DNA of 64,000 bases from Liolophura sinensis (taxonomy: Eukaryota; Mollusca; Polyplacophora; Chitonida; Chitonidae): the NCBI RefSeq assembly GCF_032854445.1, contig NC_088295.1:21193385-21257384 (forward strand), written 5' to 3'. Both the position numbers and the translations under genes were made by a program. Shown here one piece after another: positions 34,696-45,450 of this stretch. Every line of letters begins with the position of its first letter. Position 1 is the stretch's first letter. The notes under the pieces were generated by a model. That model did not search any database. It worked only from the letters and a program-made list of their open reading frames with translations, and was not told the DNA's origin.

Positions 34696-34962
34696 TTAAT
34701 TTATTTAATTGATTGGTGTTTTACGCCTTCTCAAGAATATTTCACTTATGCGACGGCGGCCAGCATTATGGTGGGAGGAAACCGGGCACATCGCAGGGGA
34801 AACCCACAACCATCCGCAGGTTGCTGGCAGACCTTCCCACGTACGGCCGGAGAGGAAGCCAGCATGAGCTGGACTTGAACACACAGCGATCGCATTGGTG
34901 AGAGGCTCCTGGAGTCATTACTTTGCGCTAGCACGCTAACCAACTGAGCCACGGAGGCCCCT
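34696..34962 (-). mobile_element. SINE (main family), full length with 13-bp target duplication
   Basis: A complete reversed copy from (TTTA)n to the tRNA-like head ending CCAACTGAGCCACGGAGGCC. CAAATTGCTGTTA flanks it at 34683-34695 and 34963-34975. This fixes the unit length near 267 bases and points to insertion by target-primed reverse transcription. Confidence 0.93.
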
Positions 34963-34975
34963 CAAATTGCTGTTA

Positions 34976-37249
34976 AGTTTACACAGTGTTTTCTGGTGGT
35001 CAGTAGTCCTGAACAGTCTTTTGTTTCACAGGCATTATTGCGCCTGTATTGACTAGGACAGTATGCAGATGTCTAGTATGTGATGTAAAGTTCAGTTTTG
35101 TATTTTCAAAAATTTTTTTCATTTGTTTCCTTTGCAACTTATGACCACATTCCTCTCCATTGACTTGTCCATGGTGTATATATTTATATAATTGCCCTGC
35201 TCCTCCCTTATATCATAGAAATCTATACAGAAGTGTTAAGCCCATTGTAATTAAACTTTTATATGAGTTAAAAATGTTGAAGCAGCAGGTGCATGCTTGA
35301 TGGGAAAAATGATTTTAAGTTTTCTCACTGTTGTTATTTGAGACTTTTTTCACTTTAGTTCTAGTTAACCACGTTAATTTTGAGGAGAAAAAACATTGAT
35401 GCCTTTATCTGGCTAAATGCATTTGTTGTTAAAATGTTGTACCTATTACTTATTGTACCTGTCAAATAGATGTCATTGTGGTGGAAAGTCTAGTCATTGT
35501 TTAGTTGTTGTGGAATGCATTGTGTGGTACAGTAAATGTAGCTGTCTCTGGTTATTTGTGTGAACTCCCTCTTACTCATATACCATACCAGTATTATAAA
35601 TATTGGTAAATTGGATTATTGCTGGAATGGCCCACAGTAAATTAACTACCATCAATATAGGTTTATTGTTAACAGGAAGAATGGAGATTCATTCAGTTAT
35701 ATCCCCACAACAACAGAGCTGCTCTTTAATCTAGATCTAGTTACGCTTGATGAAAGCTATCCTCTTTCAGCATAACTGTATGTGACTGTGTGGGGTAATT
35801 GATCAACTTTATAGGTGTATTTCTTTTGAAGTTTGTTATATGTTCTCTGTGCACAAACAGGGCTGCAAAAAACTTTATGATATCACTTTTCTTATTTACA
35901 GGTTCAGCAGGTTAGGGCTTAATCTGGAATCATTGACATTAAACATGTTTTTTAACTGAAGATTGGGAATGTTGTCAATATATGTGTACATGTAGCTTAT
36001 ATATTTCTTTGACTTTGCATACACTATACATGTACTCCTTTTGATTCTGTGGTCTATGTTCATGCACTTTCATGGGACATCTACATGTACAAATGTGTTT
36101 ATCTGAAGGAAAACTATTTTATACAAGGTTGCAAGATGTCAGCTTCTGCTTATGGTACAATGTACAAAAATGTTTTTTTCTCTTGTGATAACACTTTATT
36201 TCCCAACTGCATTGTTTTAAAGGGATTTTGATATCTGCTCTCAGTGCATTGGTTAGGTTTGAGTATGTTCTGTATGTGCTACTTTATTTCACTTACAAGT
36301 TGTAAATCTTCTGATACAAAATGATAGTGAAGTGATGACAGATGGGAAGTTTGCAAATTAGGTAGTTACTTATAATTTTTTGACTGTGGAAATGTCATAT
36401 CTAGTTCCATTGACAGTCTTGAGCCGGAAAGTGTACACCATGTGAGCACTTGATCACACTTTTATCATGTTAATCTGGATAAAAACAGTGCAAAAGTGTC
36501 AGCTAGATAGTTTATAGGTAGTGGCCTGTCTGCGATCATTGATAAATTTCCACCATTACAGTTAATCTTTTCTTTCATGTATGTGGTGTTGTCTGACTGG
36601 GGCTCTTTAGCCTCCCTTTCAAAGAGAAAGAACAGATTAGCGTGTGTACTCCTGAATCATAGTTCAGACCTGTCCAGTTTTTTTCCCTTTGTCAATAGAT
36701 CTTTTGTTTCCCACACTTCTTGCCCGGATGAACATAGTTTTATGATCTTTTATAGATTGGCTGTTATTCTATTTTTGTTTGCATAGTGTTAAGTGCAGCA
36801 TACCATGGGAATTATCTTCATTTCTCATTCTCTGCTTTCTTCAGTGTTCTTGGGTCAGCAGAGCTTTATTCATTTGACCATTTGAAAGTTTGTCTCTATT
36901 TGAGTTCCAGCAAACAGAAAAGCGACAGGCGATTTAATGAAAATTGTTTCTCGATTATTCACTGAGTATGGTTTAATGCAGGTCATAATCTTAATAGGCA
37001 TTACCAAAGTATTATTCATTATAGAACATTGAATTATTATCCACTAAAGTTCTTGGGGCATAACCACTGTTGCATTTGAATGTGGCTTCATTTACTTTAA
37101 ATTGATGAAAAACATCTCAACCTCAGGTAACAAGTACCGTACCGAAATCTCTTCTTGAAGTGCCATATTGTTTCATTGGAGCTGCAGTTGTAGCTTTAAG
37201 TGAGGACATTTGTCATGCACCGGCTGAACAATTTTTTTGTCCAGTTTCC
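34976..37249. other. Non-coding stretch
   Basis: T/G-rich plus strand, chance ORFs only (for example 36049-36231 and 36577-36786). No repeat or exon recognised. Confidence 0.5.
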
Positions 37250-37316
37250 TTACCTACAAATCTGACTGTCATCATATGATTCAAATATTCTTGAGCATGT
37301 CAGTAAAGTAAAACCA
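37250..37316 (+). mobile_element. SINE (main family), decayed tail fragment
   Basis: ATTCAAATATTCTTGAGCAT and GTAAAGTAAAACC retain the tail pattern; upstream is too diverged to align by eye. Confidence 0.5.
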
Positions 37317-39257
37317 TACCTCCCCTGCTAAATAATTAAGCATTAGTGGAAAGATCATGAAAACTATATCAAACTGGATATTTTTATTTTTAAACAATTG
37401 TTTTGACCGAATTCAATAAAATCTGTTTGATTTCTGTGGTAAGCTTTTTGGACTGACTTTGGGCTTAGGGACATCATTTTTTAAAATCAGAAATACACAA
37501 TATTAAATGTGGGAATACACTGTAGCTAGTTTTTGTGTATAAGTTAACATTACATGTACATGACTTACATAACATTACTTGTGTAGATGCCACATGAATT
37601 TCATCCAGAAGTAGAAATGAAAGTATTACTTCTCCTTCATATTGTTGGCACCCAAATATGGTGACTTAAAGCCCACCATAAATTTAAAAAGTCTAAAAAT
37701 TATCAAATAATAAATGTTGTTTCATTGGTTTTTCAAATGAAGGGTACTTATTTGTAGTCATTCTGTCACTGTAAACCCTTTCAAAAAAGACGGTTTGTTT
37801 AAAGCTCAAGAAATAGTGAAAATACTTTTTAGAATGTTTGTTAATATAGCTGTGTATCCCTTTAATCTATCACAAGGTTAAGTCCATTGGGGGATTTTGG
37901 TCATAAGAAAGTGCAGTCTGGCATAGGCTTCCTCTAATAGAGCATGTAGTGACAAAAACTAAATGTCACATGGAGTAGTTTGAATTCTCATAAAATAAAT
38001 ATATGTACCTGTAAATCAAACAAATTTAACTGAACAACTTAAACCTGTCTTTCAGTGTTTTCCTCTATTTCTGTTTCCGCGTATACTTTTGATATAAGTA
38101 CTTAGCTTTATGTAAAACAGGCAGTTCACGATTGGAACCCATTACAGATATATAGTCATTAATGTTGTAACACTGTGCTATTGCCATTCATCGTTTTATA
38201 GAAACCGATTTCAGGAGATAGTCAGGTGTGAGCAGACACTTTACAACATTTCATGAATTTCACCAAATTTTCAAAGAAACTCCTACTTCCAGAAGATATC
38301 CACCCAATTTTCAGCTTCTAGAAGCCAGGTTTAGCGACAACTGAAGCGAAGATAAATGTTAATTTTACATGTAGCACTTAAGATGACATTATTTTAATCA
38401 TAGGAGACTTCCCACCACTCAGTCCTTTGTACATGTGTATGTAAGCCATCTTTGTGATAAGCCTTGTAGAGTTATTTCCCTTGATTTATGATTTTTGTTA
38501 AAATAAAGGGTGTATATCCTGTGTAAGTGGTATATTATGTACTTTTGCTCAAGTGATATACAAAAGTGTGCATGGAAACATTTAGGTTAAAGTAACAACT
38601 GCGAATGAGTTCAGTTTGATGAAAATGTGAGTTTTTGCAGTTGACTTTTAGGATGTGAAACATACATTTAAGTTTCACTTCAGGTCATTTTCCTTTAAAA
38701 GAAGCGTTTGTGTCAGTCTTTCTGGTTCTTTCAGACAATAACTTATGAATGATTAATGGAGCAACACTTTAGCAGTTTTGCAGTCATAATGAGGTCAAAG
38801 GAACGAAAGAAACACACATCAGGGAGAGACTGCTTTGCATCCATTCACATTAGTCCATTAGGCATGCTGGATGCAAATTCCATCTCTAATAATATGAACC
38901 TCTAAAATAGTGCTTGCACCTTCTTTATTTGATTTTTATACACACTATAGGTGGTCATTTATAACTCTCATTGTTTTGCATGTGGAGTTGTTTTTGGTAG
39001 ATACAGAGGTGTTGATTTACCTAGCCCACTGTGAGATATAGGGTTGATGCCTTTGTCTGACCTAGTACTCCAACTTTTCCATGATTGACATGATAATGAA
39101 ATTTTTTTCTGTCTTATTACATAAATGGGAATATATCAAACAAATAAACCAATATGACTATTCAAAATCTCTTCAAAACAGAAAAGGATGAATAGGGAAA
39201 ATACTTTATCTTATGCATACCTACACTAACAGTATTGTGAAACTTCATATTTTGCAG
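37317..39257. other. Non-coding stretch, presumably intron or 5' flank of the plus-strand gene
   Basis: No repeat recognised with confidence. It ends at the acceptor TTTTGCAG of the exon at 39258. Confidence 0.5.
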
Positions 39258-39442
39258 TCGCCCCTTGAGTAAACTAGCTATGGTATGAGGGAGATGCTGG
39301 CTAAAATGTCTGTGGGAAAGGAGTACGGAGAGTTTGGGGATGACCTTGATTTTGATGAGGTCACCATGTTGACCTCTGACCAGATGACCTGTCCTGAGAT
39401 GTTTGACCTTGATGAGGTCTTCCCTGACATCCCGTCTATCAG
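39258..39442 (+). CDS. Unrecognised plus-strand gene, first coding exon
   Basis: Acceptor ATTTTGCAG and donor GTGAGT. The first in-frame ATG is at 39285, downstream of an in-frame TAA within the exon, so translation starts here (or at a later ATG) and a non-coding leader exon must exist upstream. The 52 codons plus 2 bases read MREMLAKMSVGKEYGEFGDD, then LDFDEVTMLTSDQMTCPEMF and DLDEVFPDIPSI. The strongly acidic, hydrophobic-spotted make-up is like a transcriptional activation region, but no family is recognised. The next exon joins in phase. Confidence 0.75.
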
Positions 39443-39853
39443 GTGAGTTAGAGCGTGAGGAAGTCTGGAATACATATATTTACAAAATATTAAAAATTTA
39501 AATATTTAGAACCTTGCGTAATAGTGCTTTTCCATGTATTCAGATTTTGTCCATGCAATTCTCCCTAAAGTACTGAACCTATTTCCATGAAACTCAGCAT
39601 AAACTTTCCTGTAATCTTGTGCATGCTTAATATTTTTCATAATTACTCCCATTCAGGTAGTTAGTGCAGTAATCGGTTTTCATGCACACTGTAATCTCTT
39701 CAGATTACAATATTTCTCCATTCAAGGTAGATGTATCAGTAGTGCAATCATTGTACATCACGAATGGTCCATGAAACAATCCACATGAAGCCAAATTAAG
39801 CAACATTATGTCTTCTCATTTCTTTAAAGTTTTCTAAGTTTTCTTTCTTTTAG
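39443..39853 (+). other. Intron sequence after first coding exon
   Basis: Begins with the donor GTGAGT and runs 411 bases to the SINE at 39854. Nothing else seen. Confidence 0.55.
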
Positions 39854-40117
39854 GGGCCTCTGTGGCTCAATCGGTTAAAGCGCTAGCGCAGTGTAATGAC
39901 CCAGGAGCCTCTCACCAATGCGGTCGCTGTGAGTTTAAGTCCAGCTCATGCTGGCTTCCTGTCTGGCCGTACGTGAGAAGGTCTGGCAGCAACCTGCGGA
40001 TGGTCGTAGGCTTCCCCCGGGCTCTGCTCGGTTTCCACCCACCATAATGCTGGCCGCCGTCGTATAAGTGAAATATTCTTGAGTACGGCGTATAAGCCCA
40101 ATCAAATAAATAAATCA
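39854..40117 (+). mobile_element. SINE (main family), full length, well conserved
   Basis: Head GGGGCCTCTGTGGCTCAATC with B-box-like GTGAGTTTAAGTCC, core TCATGCTGGCTTCCTGTCTG and CAACCTGCGGATGGTCGTAG, tail ATAAGTGAAATATTCTTGAG and (AAAT)n. It sits in the 2.76-kb intron of the plus-strand gene. No clear target duplication. Confidence 0.93.
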
Positions 40118-42206
40118 AATGAATTCTTCCGTTTATTTTGGAAGTGTTGGGGATGGCAGCGGTATTTCGGACATTTGATTTTAGTTGTGTTTTAAATCAG
40201 GACTGTTTATCATGGTATATTAGTCAATTTTTCAATGACTGGTTCATATTTAAACATCATAAATTTTGCCATTTGACTAATAAAATTAACAGATGCAATT
40301 GTATTGAATTGAAGTAAGGACTTACTGTGCGTTGTTGAGGTATTGGCATGTAGATGTGAGGGAGTAAAACTTTTGATGCAGATCTGATGTTAATCTTTAA
40401 TTTCTTTGCATTAAAGACCTGTATTCACTTCTGGTGCACTTTTAAGGCCTAATTAACCAATGTAAGCCAATAAGTTTAAAACGTGTGTGCAGATATTCCT
40501 TTTGATGCTCATTTAGTGAAAAGTGTATGTCTTTGTGGCTAACCAAGTTAAAGGGAAGAAATTATCTTATTTGTATTTATTTAAGCAGCATGTCAAGATG
40601 AAAAAAATTTATTGTGAAGATCTGGTGAAGAAATATGACCATAAAAATGTTGAGCAGAAATTAAAGGCTTTCACACAGGAAGATTGGTTCCCTGTAATAT
40701 AGTTTAATCTTAATGTGCCTTGCAAAAGAAAGAGCATGATAGTGAAAGAGGTTGACAGTAGAAGTAACATTAAAGGAGAGTTCTTTTAACTGTTTCTGTT
40801 GCCTTGGCTGATAAACCTGCAGTGCTGCTGTCTTTGAACAGTCAACACACAACTGATTTTGAGTAAAAAAACAATCAGAATCCTCATACAGTTTAAAGTT
40901 AATTTGAAAAACAGATTTTCTTGCTGAGTGTAATCAGTAGTTTGGATGGCGAACTGTTCAGAGTCCAGATAAACTGATGGTAATTACTGCGGATTTTTTG
41001 TGTTTTTGTTTTCTAAATGAGGCTGTTTGAGAACTGCTTCCTTGTCATCACTGATCTTCCTGTATCTTCCTGGCAGGTTGGTTTATAGTAAGTTGGTTCC
41101 TCAGGAATATAAGGGAGGCAACTCAGTGTGGGAGTAATAGCTGTATTTTTATGAACCGGGAGAAGAATCTGATAGTTGTAGCAGATGCTTCTGATGCAGA
41201 TTTTCTACATGAAGAGTACTCAAACAACAATACACCTTGTACTATATGGTGATGTACTTGTATGCTCAGCCACAATGGAAATAAAGAAGATTAGATAATA
41301 TTGTCGTGCAATTTCTAGCTACTATTAAGTTATCTCTACATGTACAGTACAAAGTGTCAATAGTACATGTGGGTGCAGAGAAAGTTTTATTAAGTCAAGA
41401 ATATAGCAGGAGAAATTTTAGGCTTCCATGGGAGACTCCATATTTGCTGCGCAGGCTCTTATTGAGATGAACTAGGTTCTTATTTAGACATGTTCCTTTT
41501 AGGCCATACACCTGTATTTGAAGATGCTGTTTAGATCAAAATTCTGATTTCCACACAAAAAAAACCCTCTGAAAATAGCAAGTTTCATTGACATGATATC
41601 CATAGAAGGTAATAAACCACCAGAGGTAAGAGTTTCATATTTGATATACGTGGGAAGGTCTTCCAGCAACCTGGGGATGGTTGTGGGTGGATATATCAGT
41701 TAAATATCCGGTTTCCATGGCATCTGACTGGAAATAGAAAGTTTGAACTATGTGAGCAAAATAGCTTCAATAGTTGAAGTCATTAGGCTTCACACAGGAT
41801 TGGAGAGAATTTATTTTATTTTTGTACTTCAAATTTCTGATTTCCATCGTAAAAGTCTGTTTCATGCAATTTCACTTGGAGATTGCAATTTTGATGTTCA
41901 CATTCATTTGGGGATAAAGTACTTCCTATTTAATCTAGGTCTGAGCTGAACAGGGTTCCAATCTCTAAAGCAATCAGCTGAAAATGGTGAATTACTGCTT
42001 CTGATTTTCAAGCATATAAGGCTGTCAAAACGGCTGATGGGATTGTGTGTGCAACACTCACTTCTTGGTCATATAGGTGATCGTTTTGTCTCCTACTGCG
42101 CGAAGACTTGATGGTTTAAATATGATAGCATGTTATGTTTTCAGTCCTGTATGGTTTGAGAACTTACTGTTTAATTATATAACTGTATTGTATTTTCTGC
42201 TTTCAG
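40118..42206 (+). other. Remainder of intron, with a small SINE scrap
   Basis: About 2.1 kb. GTGGGAAGGTCTTCCAGCAA followed by CCTGGGGATGGTTGTGGG at 41650-41687 is a core scrap of the main SINE. It ends with the acceptor CTGCTTTCAG of the exon at 42207. Confidence 0.6.
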
Positions 42207-42377
42207 TCCTGTTTTTGAGGATCACACTTTTCCAGTTGAACAGTATTGTTTTGAGGATTTCCCTGATCGCAGTGGCTTCAAAAAGTGTGAGGAGGTGAGG
42301 GAGGAAGACATGGTGGAATACTGCAGTACTCTCTACTCTACTCTTCAAGCTTTGCTAGGAGCTGGGCAGCTGGATTG
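42207..42377 (+). CDS. Unrecognised plus-strand gene, second coding exon
   Basis: Acceptor TTCTGCTTTCAG and donor GTAAGT. It completes AG|T (Ser) from the previous exon and reads PVFEDHTFPVEQYCFEDFPD, RSGFKKCEEVREEDMVEYCS and TLYSTLQALLGAGQLD, 171 bases, ending in phase 2 (TG|). Codon make-up, splice sites and phase all agree. The piece is acidic, with a C-terminal amphipathic stretch. No family recognised; a nuclear regulator is one guess only. The ORF on the plus strand starting at 42077 overlaps it in the wrong frame. Confidence 0.78.
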
Positions 42378-42559
42378 GTAAGTAATTTTTGTGAAACCAC
42401 CTCTACCTTAGGGGCCCATGAGTTTCCAATCTGGTGAACGCATCCTCCACAGTGGTTGAAATGTGAAGTGGCAAGTCTGGATATAGGGCTGTCTCGTGGA
42501 TGGATGGGTGTCTATTTTTATTATTTTGGCAGACCCATAGGAAGCCAAGTTGTTCACCT
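42378..42559 (+). other. Start of large intron
   Basis: Short stretch between the second exon and a SINE; nothing seen. Confidence 0.5.
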
Positions 42560-43125
42560 ACAGGCATTGTGACCACTTTGGTGGCCTCTGCCATGGAGTC
42601 AGGAGATCAGGGATCAGACTTGGGTTGAATCATATCAAAGGTATGTATTGCTGCCTCATTTGGCGCTCAGCACTGAGAGGCTAGAGCAAGGAGATAGGAC
42701 TGGTTGACCCGAGGTCAGTATAATGTGACTGGGTGGGGTGTCATATCTGGTGGCGTTGGTATCGTACTTTAGTGGCGCCAGCACTGTGGTGCCGTACCAC
42801 AAGAACACACGCTTTACCCTGATTGACCTAAAATTTAATCCACGAAAGTGCATTTTTAGAGGCATATAAATGTCACAAAACGTCATTTTTGGTGCTGAAA
42901 CTAACAATTTTCCAGTAGAATATAATCCCATTTTCCAAGTAAACCTCAAAATATTTTTCTAAAATCAATAAATCTCTCAGAATCAGGAAAGATGGGCAAC
43001 TTAAGTCATGGACGAAATTTATGGTTATTAAGGGTATTTACACACTCACCTAATGACTGTTTGTCATGTGACTGAAAAATTGTTAAGTATTACATAAACC
43101 CCAAGCATACATACATACATACCAA
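42560..43125 (+). mobile_element. tRNA-headed SINE, second family, interrupted by a MITE
   Basis: Head TTTGGTGGCCTCTGCCATGG, core GCTCAGCACTGAGAGGCTAG, GTGACTGGGTGGGGTGTCAT and TAGTGGCGCCAGCACTGTGG up to 42814, then a 218-base insert, and the tail resumes with CATGTGACTGAAAAATTGTT and (CATA)n. Without the insert it lines up with the copy at 30.72 kb. Confidence 0.8.
42817..43034. mobile_element. MITE with about 28-bp imperfect inverted ends, TA-flanked, nested in a SINE
   Basis: The left end CCCTGATTGACCTAAAATTT pairs with the right end, which read on the other strand is CCCTTAATAACCATAAATTT. TA lies on both sides (42815-42816 and 43035-43036), as for Tc1/mariner-type insertion. There is no coding capacity. 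A diverged relative lies at about 55415-55625. Confidence 0.65.
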
Positions 43126-44199
43126 AGGCATGGTTTGCCATCCTCCACATAACCGAGTGATCATTCATTTGAATTTCTCAGGACTTTTTATTTTGTATAT
43201 GATCACAGTCAGGGGTGTGGAAAAATCCGGTGTATGGTGTTCAGTATGCTCTGAAGTTAAATGATATAACTTGGAAGAGTGGAAATGTGTACAATTGGGT
43301 ATTTGGTTCTGAGATTCTGTTACTGCATATGATGCTGCTGTATGAATGTTACAGAAACTTGGAACGAGTGTGTACATGTATGTACTGCAGAAAGAGATGA
43401 GTTAGACCTGTTTCAAACTGGTCTGAAATGTGTTTTTGGGTTAATGGCTATTAACTAAAGCCAGAATGCTGTCACCTTGTTAAGCTTAGGCTGTGTATGA
43501 ACCCCTCTTCTGGCTGGCCATCACTTCTTGTTACTGTGACCAAGGGAATCAATCAATACCATGAGTCAGGCCACTCCTGCGCCTGAAAGCTAAAGTTAAA
43601 CTTAAACATGGTCATAAAGGCTACCCACTTTGTTCTCAACTACTATATCACACCTTTAGAAGTCTCTAGAAGAATAGCTAGGATGATACTTTGTGACACA
43701 ATCCTTCCTTAATGGCTCAAGTTCACTTGTTAGACGTGTAAATAAAGTCTTGTTACGGAGTAGCTGATGGCAGGAAGATGGCTACTGTTGGTCCAACCCA
43801 TGGTGTTTGTAAAACTGAAAAGACACATTAGGATTATTGCCTAGAGGAACATGATTTTTTAGTGTATTTACATTTATATTTTTGCTTTATTTTTGAAATT
43901 TATTTGTTTAGGGTGTAGTGTATAGAAGTTTGAATTGTTATAGGAGAAAGCATTAACATAAATTTTCATGTATGAACTCAGTTTTCTCTTGTAATGGGTA
44001 GATTTTTCTTTTGTAATGGGTAGAGTTCTTAAAAGTTTTACCTGTAATGATGATAAATTTGTTGCAGACAGTTTACTTTAGTAAAGAGAGAGAAAAAGGA
44101 TTTTCCTCTTGCTTTCCAAAATGTATCAAAAGACAGGTCGGGTTTCAAGTTTCGGGTACGTGTATAGTATGCTTTGTGGATTGTCCTGTAGACTGACAA
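43126..44199 (+). other. Intron sequence
   Basis: No exon recognised. The words CTTGTAATGGGTAGATTTTT and TTTGTAATGGGTAGAG form a short direct repeat near 43990-44030. Confidence 0.5.
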
Positions 44200-44465
44200 A
44201 TTCCAAGTGTGTTCTATCATGAGTTTTTCCTGTAGAATGACCAATTTAATATTACATGTATCTTCTTTTTCATGGGTTGCCCTGGACAGTGACTAATACT
44301 TGTCATGTAGAGTGACTACTTATTACATGTAGATTCCGTCACATAGATTTGTTGGGTAGAATGGGCTGCACGTTTTGGCCTGGAAACTGACTGTACTTTA
44401 TTGCATGTACATTGTATGTTCTGTCTCATGTTTTTGTCCTGGAGAGTGACTACTCTCATTTTTTC
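44200..44465 (+). repeat. Degenerate tandem repeat, unit about 60-70 bases
   Basis: About four irregular units share the pattern TTTTxCCTGxAGAxTGACxx followed by an AT-rich ending with TTACATGTA-like words: TTTTTCCTGTAGAATGACCA, GGTTGCCCTGGACAGTGACT, TTTGGCCTGGAAACTGACTG and TTTTGTCCTGGAGAGTGACT. The units have diverged in length and sequence. Confidence 0.55.
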
Positions 44466-44593
44466 AGTGTTTTCGTACAAAATTGTTTCTGAAGTTATCA
44501 GAAGGGTTCACGTGGAGAATTCTCTTTGCTAGACCAGAGTGAAACTTACTTCATTTGCTTCACAGATGAACTGATGTGTTATAATGTCTAATA

Positions 44594-44863
44594 TTTCGTT
44601 ATTTATTTATTTGATTGGTGTTTTACGCCGTACTCAAGAATATTTCACTTATACGACGACGGCCAGCATTGTGGTGGGAGGAAACCGAGCAAAGCCCCGG
44701 GGAAACCCACAACCATCCGCAGGTTGCTAGCAGACCTTCCCATGTACAACCGGAGAGGAAGCCAACATGAGACAGACTTGAACTCACAGCGACCGCATTG
44801 GTGAGTGGCTCCTGGGTCATTATGCTGCGGTAGCATGCTAACCAACTGAGCCACAGAGGCCTC
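44594..44863 (-). mobile_element. SINE (main family), full length with 12-bp target duplication
   Basis: A reversed complete copy from (TTTA)n to the head ending CCAACTGAGCCACAGAGGCC. TAATGTCTAATA lies on both sides (44582-44593 and 44864-44875). Confidence 0.93.
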
Positions 44864-45280
44864 TAATGTCTAATAAGAAGAGTGAAATGACTGGCTAATG
44901 GAAAGCTGATGGTGCAGGTGGAAATTTAGTTTAGGTTACAGAGAAAAGACATGAGGCAAAGAATAGAAAGAAGTTGGCGGGCAGGCTTGCAAGGCCTTAA
45001 TTGTGGATGTCAAGCCTTAAACAGAAAGTCACGGTCTCCAACATCTACGCAAGAGAAATAAATGTGAATTAATTATCTGAGCGGATGAAACATGTTCTTA
45101 ACAAAGAAAAAAAATAAAAGGAAAAGGTGTGGTTATGAATTCTTCTCAAGTGGTACTTTTGTTTTAAAAATGAAGCAATACAAATGCGGTACATTTAACA
45201 TTGAAATGTCCTGGATGAACATTAGCAAAGCTAAGACAGTTGTTTTGGACCAGTTACATAAGTGTATCTCAAGCATTTGT

Positions 45281-45450
45281 AGAACCTCTGTGGCTGAGTG
45301 GTTATAGTGCTAGCTCTCCTCTGCTCTGGAGACGCACCATTGCGATCACAGTGAGTTGAAGTCCATCTCATGCTGGTTTCCTCGATCTTTTGTGGGATAG
45401 TCTGCCAGCAGCCTACAGATATCTGCGTTTTCCCAGTCATCATATCAGGT
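45281..45450 (+). mobile_element. tRNA-headed SINE, diverged, 3' end lost
   Basis: Head AACCTCTGTGGCTGAGTGGT, B-box-like GTGAGTTGAAGTCC, CTCATGCTGGTTTCCTCGAT, then a degraded core with no AAAT tail. Confidence 0.75.

Noticed and set aside
34687-34952. Several overlapping ORFs on both strands, with similar ones at 39862, 44623, 57013 and 61409
   Set aside because: All are translations of the SINE family; recurring peptides such as SSPAHAGFLSG reflect repeat sequence, not a gene family.
39278-39475. Minus-strand ORF of 65 codons
   Set aside because: Shadow of the plus-strand exon 39258-39442, which has proper splice sites and joins in phase with the next exon.
42077-42298. Plus-strand ORF of 73 codons
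   Set aside because: It runs through the acceptor at 42206 in the wrong frame; the true exon frame continues phase from 39442.
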